From Clostridium sp. (GTDB lineage: Bacteria; Bacillota; Clostridia; Clostridiales; Clostridiaceae), in contig NZ_JAENWM010000022.1 in NCBI RefSeq assembly GCF_016650035.1, positions 1 through 45,153 on the forward strand: a stretch of DNA of 45,153 nucleotides, written 5' to 3'. A program made the translations under genes and the position numbers. How positions within the stretch are numbered: position 1 is the stretch's first letter; every line of letters starts with the position of its first letter. The notes under the pieces were generated by a model. The model did no database searches and was not told where the DNA came from. It was given only the letters and a program-made list of their open reading frames with translations. Shown here one piece after another: positions 33,797 through 40,794 of this stretch.

Positions 33797-34903
33797 CTAC
33801 AAAATTTTCCTAGGAATCTGACATTTTATTTTCTTCTCTATAGAATCCAAAATAAACTTATCCTTAGGGGCTGCAAATAAATATGTGTATCCCTCTTCGC
33901 CCGCTCTTCCAGTTCTTCCTATACGGTGTATATAGCCTTCAGCGCTTTCAGGTATATCATAGTTATAAACATGACTCACGCCGTTTATATCAAGTCCTCT
34001 AGCCGCTACATCCGTGGCAATTAAATACTGAATGTCACAGTTTTTAAATTCTTTCATTATTTTTTCTCGTTTCGATTGTGTTATATCAGAATGTAACTTT
34101 TTACAGTTATATCCTTTTTTATAAAGAGCCATCTCAAGATCATCGACTCTTCTTTTAGTTCTACAAAAAATTATTGCCATAAAGGGGTTTCCTTCATCTA
34201 AAACCTTGCATAAATCTTCTTGTTTTCTTCTATCAGTGGTTTCTATCAAAAATTGTTTTATATTTTTAAGGGTTGTTTGTTCTTTCTTTATAATTATCTC
34301 TTTAGGGTCGTTCATAAACTTGTAAGCAAGTTTTTTAACATCTGAGCTCATAGTTGCTGAAAAACATAATGTTTGCCTACTTTTTGGTGTTTTCGATATG
34401 ATAGCTTCAATATCGTTCTTAAATCCCATAAGAAGCATTTGATCTGCCTCATCTAATACTAAGGTCTTCAAATTATCCAGTACAACCGTTCCACGACTAA
34501 GATGGTCAAGAAGTCTACCTGGCGTTGCAATAACCAGATGAATATTTCCCTTTAGTTTTTTAAGCTGCACACCTATATCTTTTCCACCATAGGCAGCCAA
34601 AATATTTATTTTTTTATCCCCTACAAGCTTCTTAGCTTCTGTTGTTATTTGTATTGCAAGTTCTCTTGTAGGTGTAACTATTAATCCTTGAATTGTATTT
34701 ATATCAGGGGACATATTATTAAACATTGGCAGTAGAAATGCCAGTGTCTTACCTGTGCCTGTTTGTGCCTCTGCTATAACATCTTTTCCTGCTTTTATTA
34801 ATTCGATACTTTGCTCTTGAATCGGAGTTGGCTCATTTATTCCTTGAATTTTAAGTATATCCAGAATATCGTCGTTGATTCCTAATTTTTTAAACTTTAT
34901 CAT
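33797..34903 (-). CDS. DEAD-box ATP-dependent RNA helicase
   Basis: About 368 residues. Motifs in order: Q motif (LGINDDILDILKIQGINEPTPIQ), I AQTGTGKT, Ia PTRELA, Ib TPGR, II DEAD, III SAT, IV IIFCRTKRRVDDL, V ATDVAARGLDI, VI HRIGRTGRAG. It ends about 20 residues after motif VI, so it has only the helicase core without a C-terminal RNA-binding extension, as in short CshB/RhlE-like forms. Of two in-frame ATGs, the second (34903) has AAAGG at good spacing. Unwinding of rRNA or mRNA is likely. A palindromic element (copy 5) lies 53 bases upstream. Confidence 0.92.
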   Translation of the reverse strand: MIKFKKLGINDDILDILKIQGINEPTPIQEQSIELIKAGKDVIAEAQTGTGKTLAFLLPMFNNMSPDINTIQGLIVTPTRELAIQITTEAKKLVGDKKINILAAYGGKDIGVQLKKLKGNIHLVIATPGRLLDHLSRGTVVLDNLKTLVLDEADQMLLMGFKNDIEAIISKTPKSRQTLCFSATMSSDVKKLAYKFMNDPKEIIIKKEQTTLKNIKQFLIETTDRRKQEDLCKVLDEGNPFMAIIFCRTKRRVDDLEMALYKKGYNCKKLHSDITQSKREKIMKEFKNCDIQYLIATDVAARGLDINGVSHVYNYDIPESAEGYIHRIGRTGRAGEEGYTYLFAAPKDKFILDSIEKKIKCQIPRKIL

Positions 34904-34953
34904 TATCATTTACCTTTCTATCTAAAACATATTTTCGTCAGTCTATTATACCA

Positions 34954-34981
34954 TTAGTGCCACCCACGTGGGTGGCACTAA
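34954..34981 (+). repeat. intergenic element, copy 5: 28-bp perfect palindrome
   Basis: The left half is TTAGTGCCACCCAC and the right half is its exact complement. The first 15 bases of the shared core (GTGCCACCCACGTGG, from 34957) are identical to copies 1-4, but the CAA that breaks symmetry in those copies is missing. It lies upstream of the DEAD-box gene and touches the terminator hairpin of the lipoprotein gene. Confidence 0.8.
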
Positions 34982-35018
34982 AAAACAGCCAATCCACAAG
35001 GGTTGGCTGTTTTTTTTA
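34981..35018 (-). terminator. terminator of the lipoprotein gene
   Basis: AAAAACAGCCAA pairs with TTGGCTGTTTTT, loop about 10 bases, T-rich in both directions. Confidence 0.8.
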
Positions 35019-35050
35019 GGTTGTCTACTTTTGCAAGCACACAGTATAAT

Positions 35051-35629
35051 TTATTTCTTTAATTCTTTAACTCCAGTTACTTCACTTGTTTCATCCATTG
35101 TAAATGTAGATTGGGCTTCTTCAGTAGTGAAATATACATTTCCGTCTACTTTAGCATCTTTTAACTTAAAGTCATTTGCTGAAACATAAAGGTCACCTAT
35201 GAAAATTCCATGTTCTATACTTCCCATAACACTTTTAAAAGTTAATTTTGGTGCAGTCAAAGTGAATCTATTAGTTACGTTACGATCTTCATCTTGTGTG
35301 TATAGACCTATCTTACGTTGCATAAGTTCTATAGTTTCATCTTTTTCATCTGTTTTACCATTTTTAAAATCTCCATCAACTACAAGCTCTTTGTCAAAAG
35401 TTAAATCCTTTAGTGTTGCAATGATCCAAGTACCTTCAGCGCTTATAGCACTTTCAAAAGCTGCTTCAGTATCTACAATTGATGCTGTTGTTACTACGTC
35501 AGCCACTGCTGCTGTTGTTTCTTCAGTTATTGTTGTTTCTTCAGTTTTTGCTGGTTCATTATTAGCACCACATCCTACTAATAATGTAGCACCTAGAGCT
35601 AATGTTAATAATATTGCTTTGATTTTCAT
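35051..35629 (-). CDS. lipoprotein, bactofilin-like beta repeats, unknown function
   Basis: A 192-residue lipoprotein with lipobox LLVGC (Cys20), a Thr/Glu-rich linker (25-48), then a domain with EGTWIIATLKDLTFDKELVVDGDF, KIGLYTQDEDRNVTNRFTLTAPKL, HGIFIGDLYVSANDFKL and AKVDGNVYF. The short strands with GD/GN turns resemble the beta-helix ladders of bactofilin or polymer-forming proteins. Similar lipoproteins occur in clostridia, but I know of no role. The start follows ACGGGGGTATT. It is a single gene. Confidence 0.7.
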   Translation of the reverse strand: MKIKAILLTLALGATLLVGCGANNEPAKTEETTITEETTAAVADVVTTASIVDTEAAFESAISAEGTWIIATLKDLTFDKELVVDGDFKNGKTDEKDETIELMQRKIGLYTQDEDRNVTNRFTLTAPKLTFKSVMGSIEHGIFIGDLYVSANDFKLKDAKVDGNVYFTTEEAQSTFTMDETSEVTGVKELKK

Positions 35630-35814
35630 TTGAATACCCCCGTCGTTATTATTTTTTTATTAATGTTTTATATCTTGAACAAGCTCATCATATCATATGT
35701 GATAAAAAAATAACAAGATGAAATCGATATAATTTCGCTTACAAAATGAACAAAATTAAAATCTAGTGCACCAACACGGAAAATGTCAAAAAAATGGTAA
35801 GTTAATATATTTTA

Positions 35815-35843
35815 TTGCTTTTTTTCTGAAAAATCTGTATAAT
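35815..35843 (+). promoter_or_regulatory. sigma-A promoter of nhaC
   Basis: TTGCTT (35815-35820), a 17-base spacer, TATAAT (35838-35843). It implies a leader of about 95 bases before the nhaC start. The remainder of the gap 35630-35946 shows no ORF or other clear structure. Confidence 0.7.
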
Positions 35844-35946
35844 ATCACTTACACATTATATGAATTTTAAATTAATTATAAATTTATAATATTCATGTAA
35901 ACCTTTAAGTTTTTCGAAATACTATAACATAGAGGAGGAATTATAA

Positions 35947-37386
35947 ATGGCTTCAAAAGTAAAAAAGCCTAGAGAAGCAAAATTATGGGAGGCTTTAATA
36001 CCGATAGTTGGTACTATAGCACTTCTAATGTATTCTGTGTTACCTTATTTCAAGGTTGAGCAGTCAGTCCATGTTTCATTAATTTTTGGAACAGTTATAG
36101 CTACTATAGTTGCTATAACTAGACTTGGATACTCTTGGAAAGATATTGAAGATGGAATTATAGGTAGTATTTCTGGAACTATGCAAGCAATACTTATTCT
36201 AGCAATTATAGGTATGATTATAGGTACATGGATTCTTGGTGGAATTGTGCCTACACTTATTTATTATGGATTACAAATACTAAGCCCATCAATATTCTTA
36301 GTTGCAACATGTTTGCTTTGTGCTGTTGTTTCAATATCTACAGGCAGTTCATGGACTACAGCAGGCACTGTAGGTATAGCACTAATGGGTGTTGCTGCAG
36401 GTCTTCAAATACCAGCACCAATGGCAGCAGGTGCAATAATTTCCGGAGCATATTTTGGTGATAAAATGTCTCCACTATCAGATACTACAAATCTAGCGCC
36501 TGCTATGGCTGGCGCAAATTTATTTGACCATATTAAACATATGGTATATACAACAGGAGTCAGTTTGACAATTGCTTTAATTGGCTATGCAATACTTGGG
36601 TTTAGATTTGCCGGAAAAACACTTGATTCATCTAAAATAGATGCAATCACAGATCTAATGAGCCAAACCTTTACAATAAACCCAGTTTTACTATTGGTAC
36701 CTATTATTGTTATAGTTTTAGTTGCTAAAAAAGTACCTGCTATTCCAGGTTTATTTATAGGTGTAATACTTGGTGGCATTGCTGCTATCGCTACTCAAGG
36801 TGCTAGCTTCGCTGATGTAACACTGGCAATGCAGGACGGTATTGTATCCAAAACTGGAAATGTGCTTTTAGATGATCTTCTTACTAGAGGTGGATATCAA
36901 AGCATGATGTGGACAATATCTTTAATAATAGCAGCACTTTCTTTTGGGGGTGTACTTGAGAAAACTGGAATGCTTGAGACTCTTGCAAAGAGAGTACTTA
37001 GATATGCAAAGAGTACAGGTTCACTCGTAACAGCTACAGTTTTTACAGCAATATTTGCAAATATACTAGCTGGTGATCAATATCTTTCAATCGTGCTTCC
37101 CGGAAAAATGTACAAGGAAGAGTTCCACAAAAGAGGTCTCGCTCCTAGGAATCTTTCAAGATGTCTTGAAGATGCTGGTACAATAACTTCTCCACTTGTT
37201 CCATGGAACACATGTGGAGCATTTATGTCCACCTCCCTTGGAATTGCAACGATTTCATATCTTCCTTACTGCTTCTTAAATCTTGTTAATCCCTTTGTAT
37301 CCATCTTCTTTGGATATACAGGAATTACAATGATGAAACTTGAAGATGATCCATCAGCTCCAGAATATACTGGTTCAAAAAAATAG
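35947..37386 (+). CDS. nhaC: NhaC family Na+/H+ antiporter
   Basis: 479 residues, about 11-12 hydrophobic helices. NhaC-type signatures are STGSSWTTAGTVGIALMGVA, ISGAYFGDKMSPLSDTTNLAPAMAG (charged residues inside the membrane) and LEDAGTITSPLVPWNTCGAFMSTSLGI. It exchanges external protons for internal sodium, or in some members couples malate/lactate or amino acid exchange. The start follows GAGGAGGAATTATAA. It is a single gene. Confidence 0.9.
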   Translation: MASKVKKPREAKLWEALIPIVGTIALLMYSVLPYFKVEQSVHVSLIFGTVIATIVAITRLGYSWKDIEDGIIGSISGTMQAILILAIIGMIIGTWILGGIVPTLIYYGLQILSPSIFLVATCLLCAVVSISTGSSWTTAGTVGIALMGVAAGLQIPAPMAAGAIISGAYFGDKMSPLSDTTNLAPAMAGANLFDHIKHMVYTTGVSLTIALIGYAILGFRFAGKTLDSSKIDAITDLMSQTFTINPVLLLVPIIVIVLVAKKVPAIPGLFIGVILGGIAAIATQGASFADVTLAMQDGIVSKTGNVLLDDLLTRGGYQSMMWTISLIIAALSFGGVLEKTGMLETLAKRVLRYAKSTGSLVTATVFTAIFANILAGDQYLSIVLPGKMYKEEFHKRGLAPRNLSRCLEDAGTITSPLVPWNTCGAFMSTSLGIATISYLPYCFLNLVNPFVSIFFGYTGITMMKLEDDPSAPEYTGSKK

Positions 37387-37390
37387 TTAT

Positions 37391-37427
37391 AAAAAATCCT
37401 TGTTGAAATTCCAACAAGGATTTTTTT
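37391..37427. terminator. terminator shared by nhaC and the convergent PH-like gene
   Basis: AAAAAATCCTTGTTG-gaattt-like loop-CAACAAGGATTTTTTT; T runs on both strands. Confidence 0.9.
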
Positions 37428-37950
37428 ATATAATTTTTTTATGCCTTTCATTTACCTTAGCAAGTATTTTATCCCTTAATGCATCTCCATTCTCAACAAA
37501 AGAAATTAGAACCTTAGACGCCATATTGAAATTTATGTTTAAATCTGTATCTCCCTCATCGTCAGAGATAATTCTAACAATTTCGTTAAAGGATTTTCTA
37601 GATTTTATACCACTTACCCCCTCCACCTTGATACCTTTCTTTCTTGTAAATGCATATAGTAATGTAGTGTCATCGTCAATTCCATGGACTGCGCAAAAAG
37701 CAATATTATCAAATTTTATAGTTTTGATTCCAAAGGGTTTGTATATTTTGATTTTTTGATTATCCACTGTTATGGAGAGTATTAGCCCCTTATAAGTATT
37801 AAAAGCAGATAAAATAAAAATCACCATCATTATTATTTCGAGTGCAACATTATCAATATACAGATAACTCACAATGGCTAATAATACAGATATTGTAAAG
37901 ATACTACCAAGTTTTATTATAGAATCGCGTTTCCCGGTAAATTTGTCCAT
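37426..37950 (-). CDS. small membrane protein with PH-like domain, unknown
   Basis: 174 residues from the ATG at 37950 (MDKFTGKRDS), preceded by AAAGGAGG; the upstream in-frame ATG is within the leader. Two hydrophobic helices (about 13-55: IIKLGSIFTISVLLAIVSYLY and ALEIIMMVIFILSAF) are followed by a soluble beta-rich part with SITVDNQKIKIYKPFGIKTIKFDNIAFC and a C-terminal amphipathic helix. The layout, two helices then a PH-like barrel, resembles bPH-type membrane proteins. The family was not recognised with certainty. Confidence 0.6.
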   Translation of the reverse strand: MDKFTGKRDSIIKLGSIFTISVLLAIVSYLYIDNVALEIIMMVIFILSAFNTYKGLILSITVDNQKIKIYKPFGIKTIKFDNIAFCAVHGIDDDTTLLYAFTRKKGIKVEGVSGIKSRKSFNEIVRIISDDEGDTDLNINFNMASKVLISFVENGDALRDKILAKVNERHKKII

Positions 37951-38018
37951 GTATCCTCCTTTGTTTAACATTATTTTGTCCTCTAGATCTAGTAATTTTA
38001 TAATATTTTCTATAAATA

Positions 38019-38834
38019 TTACCCCAAAGCTACATCTAATATCATCATAATTGCAAAACCTAGCATAGCACCAATTGTTGAAATATCTGTTTTTGAATCC
38101 TGTTGTGATTCCGGTATTAATTCTTCAACAACTACAAAAATCATAGCTCCTGCTGCAAAAGATAATGCATAGGGAAGAATAGGTTTCATAGCTATTACTG
38201 CAAATGCTCCTATGACTCCAGCTATAGGTTCTACTATGCCTGATGCCTGACCATATATAAAACTTTTAGAGCGAGAGAACCCCTCTCGCCTGAGTGGTAT
38301 AGAAACGGCAGCTCCTTCTGGAAAGTTTTGAATACCAATTCCAATTGCCAGTGCAACAGCTCCCGCAAGTGATGCTGAAGGTAGTCCCGCCGCTACTGCT
38401 CCAAAAGCAACTCCAACTGCAAGTCCTTCTGGTATGTTGTGTAGTGTTATAGCGGATACTAGTAATACACTTCTTTGCCAACTAGTTTTAATTCCTTCCG
38501 CTTGCTCTATTGGTTGATTAAGATGTAAATGCGGTAAAATTTTATCTACTGCTAAAAGAAAAGTTCCGCCTGCTAAAAATCCTACTGCTGCAGGTATCCA
38601 CGCCGGCGTACTTGTTTGCTCTGCCATTTCTATAGCAGGTGCCAGTAGAGACCAAAAACTAGCGGCAATCATAACTCCTGCTGCAAACCCAAGCATCCCA
38701 TTTAAAACCTTTCTATTTATCTCTTTAAAGAAAAATACTAATGATGCTCCGAGTGCTGTTACACCCCAAGTAAATAGTGTTGCAATAAGGGCTTGAATTA
38801 TAGTATCAAACCCACTAAGCCAATTTATTATCAT
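38019..38834 (-). CDS. ZIP family metal transporter
   Basis: 271 residues, about eight hydrophobic helices. Metal-site motifs are [15 protein letters not shown] in helix 4 and [13 protein letters not shown] in helix 5 (His, Asn, Pro, Glu), with PHLHLNQ in the variable loop between helices 3 and 4. This is the GufA/ZupT-like branch, which takes up zinc, iron or other divalent cations. The start follows TGGAGGG. Copy 6 of the intergenic element lies 45 bases upstream. Confidence 0.92.
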   Translation of the reverse strand: MIINWLSGFDTIIQALIATLFTWGVTALGASLVFFFKEINRKVLNGMLGFAAGVMIAASFWSLLAPAIEMAEQTSTPAWIPAAVGFLAGGTFLLAVDKILPHLHLNQPIEQAEGIKTSWQRSVLLVSAITLHNIPEGLAVGVAFGAVAAGLPSASLAGAVALAIGIGIQNFPEGAAVSIPLRREGFSRSKSFIYGQASGIVEPIAGVIGAFAVIAMKPILPYALSFAAGAMIFVVVEELIPESQQDSKTDISTIGAMLGFAIMMILDVALG

Positions 38835-38879
38835 AAAAACCCTCCATTCTAAACTCTTATCAATGTTGTCTGTTTACTG

Positions 38880-38903
38880 GTGCCTTGCGCTGCACAAGTG
38901 GCA
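38880..38903 (+). repeat. 24-bp intergenic element, copy 6 (divergent middle)
   Basis: It starts GTGCC and ends AAGTGGCA like copies 1-3 and has the same 24-base length, but the middle is TTGCGCTGCAC. On the minus strand CTTG pairs with CAAG around a TGCAGCG loop, so a hairpin remains possible with different bases. Confidence 0.5.
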
Positions 38904-38936
38904 AGTTAGTAATTCACATTAGCTTTGCTTATCTAA

Positions 38937-39332
38937 TTATTCTCTACTTTTGAAGAAATCTAATATTATTTCTTTATCCTCACTAGAAAACTCATACATA
39001 TCCACTTTGCTTTTTGTAATCCATTTAATGGATTGTATGTCTTTATGAGGAGTTAAATACTCTTTTACCTTACCAGTATAGACCTTTAAAGTATCTCCAC
39101 TTTCACTATCAAAAGCATATTCTTTAAATGAAGTTATATCAAATATATTACATTTCAAATCTTTATCTATTGCTTTACTAATACTTTTCTCAACAGTCCC
39201 CTTGCCTTTTATATCACTACTAAAAATGCTCCACACCTTTTGTAAACTCTTTTTACTTTTACCCCTGTTTGCAATCAGCACCGCATTAAAATCATCACAA
39301 ACTATTATTGAGCACTTTACAACTTTGTCCAT
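38937..39332 (-). CDS. Nudix-fold-like protein without an intact Nudix box
   Basis: 131 residues. The beginning VVKCSIIVCDDFNAVLIANRG and the later WSIFSSDIKGKGTVEKSISKAIDKDLKCNI and HKDIQSIKWITKSKVDMYEF follow the strand-helix order of Nudix hydrolases. The catalytic GX5EX7REUXEEXGU box is not conserved: the REXXEE core reads KAIDKD. It is therefore probably not a hydrolase and may be a binding protein derived from one. The start follows AAGGGGGAGACG. Confidence 0.55.
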   Translation of the reverse strand: MDKVVKCSIIVCDDFNAVLIANRGKSKKSLQKVWSIFSSDIKGKGTVEKSISKAIDKDLKCNIFDITSFKEYAFDSESGDTLKVYTGKVKEYLTPHKDIQSIKWITKSKVDMYEFSSEDKEIILDFFKSRE

Positions 39333-39506
39333 ATCGTCTCCCCCTTAAAATAAAATAGTGTATTTCTGATTTTTCTGTAAACTTACCTAAAAATATTATA
39401 AAACACATGAAAATAAATATCAAGCAAAATCCTATTTCATATGAATAGGGTTTTATTTTGTGTCAATAATTATAATATATAAGTTTGTAATGAAGGGAGT
39501 AATTTA

Positions 39507-40232
39507 ATGGAAAATAGTTTTAATTTAAAAAATGATGAGATCTTAGTTAGAGAGTACATAGAAAGAGGAAAAGGACTTTTTAATGATGGAGAAACTGAAA
39601 AGGCATTTAAGGAATTCAATAAAGCCATTTTGTTAGATAATGAGTATGCCGAAACTTATCTTGTAAAAGCTCAAGCTCTTATTGAAATGTGCGAAGCCTT
39701 TGAAGCTGAAAAATGCATAAATAAATACATAGAACTAGCTCCTTATGATCCAAAAGGTTACTGGAAATTAATTGATATACACGATTTAACTGGAGATTTT
39801 GATAGATGCATATACTATTGTGAGAAACTTCTTGAACTCCAGGGTGAAAATATAACCATATATTTAAAAAAAGCGGAATTTTTAGGTCTGCTCAATGATT
39901 TCGAAAAAGCTTTAGACTGTTTTGATATTTGTTTAAAACTAAATCCTAATCTTTATGATGCACTATGTGGTAAAGCTAGCTCGCTAAGGTCTCTAGGTAA
40001 TAAAAAAGAAGCTCTTGAAGTATATAATAAAGCCATTGAAGTGGACAGCACTAAAAGTGTTGCCTATTATGGAAAGTCTGAAATATATGTGGATATGAAT
40101 AAAAACATAAGTGCCTTAATATATGCAGAAAAAGCATATAGAATAGCTCCTAAAAATGAATGGTACAAATGTCACTATACAATATTAAAAAATATTAACA
40201 TAGATATTAACGAATCACCTTCAACCATATAA
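39507..40232 (+). CDS. TPR-repeat protein
   Basis: 241 residues made of about six tetratricopeptide repeats, for example GKGLFNDGETEKAFKEFNKAILLDNEYAE, AEFLGLLNDFEKALDCFDICLKLNPNLYD and ASSLRSLGNKKEALEVYNKAIEVDSTK. It has no signal peptide or membrane segment, so it is likely a cytosolic scaffold for protein contacts. The partner is unknown. The start follows AAGGGAG. It is a single gene sharing a terminator with the convergent DUF2383-like gene. Confidence 0.88.
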   Translation: MENSFNLKNDEILVREYIERGKGLFNDGETEKAFKEFNKAILLDNEYAETYLVKAQALIEMCEAFEAEKCINKYIELAPYDPKGYWKLIDIHDLTGDFDRCIYYCEKLLELQGENITIYLKKAEFLGLLNDFEKALDCFDICLKLNPNLYDALCGKASSLRSLGNKKEALEVYNKAIEVDSTKSVAYYGKSEIYVDMNKNISALIYAEKAYRIAPKNEWYKCHYTILKNINIDINESPSTI

Positions 40233-40264
40233 TAATAATATTTTCTATAATATCTTTAAATAGT

Positions 40265-40297
40265 AAAATGCCCCCACTTATAAGGTGGAAGCATTTT
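40265..40297. terminator. convergent terminator
   Basis: AAAATGC...CCAC-ttataag-GTGG...GCATTTT, imperfect stem with A/T flanks, between the TPR and DUF2383-like genes. Confidence 0.75.
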
Positions 40298-40298
40298 A

Positions 40299-40745
40299 TT
40301 ATTCACATGTTTTTTTCATTTCTTGTATTTTTCTTAAATGATTGTCATAATCGGCTACAACAGCTTCTACTTCTTTCATTAAGCTAGGGTCCAAGGCACT
40401 ATTCTCATCTATAAATTTTTTACCTTGCTTTATTCCCATCTCCATAGCTTTTATAGCGTGCTCACACACTTCCAAATCAGTATTTACAGGTATAAGCACA
40501 ATTTTCTCGAAGAAATCTGCCATAGTACCCATTACTCCAAGGGTATCTGCCGCGTTACCTCCTAGCTTTTCTATTCTACTAGTAATTGCCTCTTCATGTC
40601 TTTTAAAGGATTCTATAATCTGAACCAACTCATTTTTAAGCTCCACACTTTTAGCTTTACGCAGATAATCTTTAAATGTAGTACCTCCCATATGTATACC
40701 TTTTAAGAATTTATTCATTTCTTTTACATTATTATTTACAGCCAT
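40299..40745 (-). CDS. DUF2383-like four-helix protein
   Basis: 148 residues, all helical, ferritin-like in layout: NKFLKGIHMGGTTFKDYLRKA, LVQIIESFKRHEEAITSRIEKLGG, TDLEVCEHAIKAMEMGIKQG and VVADYDNHLRKIQEMK. Glu/His pairs (RHEEAI, YDNHLRKIQ) recall metal-binding four-helix bundles, but a diiron site cannot be confirmed. DUF2383-like proteins are known from spore formers and other bacteria, function unclear. The start follows TGAGGTGAG. It lies 49 bases downstream of the SNF2 gene, same strand, and could be cotranscribed. Confidence 0.7.
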   Translation of the reverse strand: MAVNNNVKEMNKFLKGIHMGGTTFKDYLRKAKSVELKNELVQIIESFKRHEEAITSRIEKLGGNAADTLGVMGTMADFFEKIVLIPVNTDLEVCEHAIKAMEMGIKQGKKFIDENSALDPSLMKEVEAVVADYDNHLRKIQEMKKTCE

Positions 40746-40794
40746 AATCTCACCTCAGTTTATTGTGAGCATTTGGTATTTAATTTATACATAA

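Noticed and set aside
38266-38481. 71-codon frame inside the ZIP gene on the same strand
   Set aside because: Different frame of a conserved membrane protein gene, Cys/Ser/Thr-rich as expected from frame shift, no start signal.
39423-39453. Hairpin with AAAATCCTATT and AATAGGGTTTT before the TPR gene
   Set aside because: Imperfect, AT-rich, no gene reads into it and no T run clearly follows; not strong enough to call a terminator or leader.
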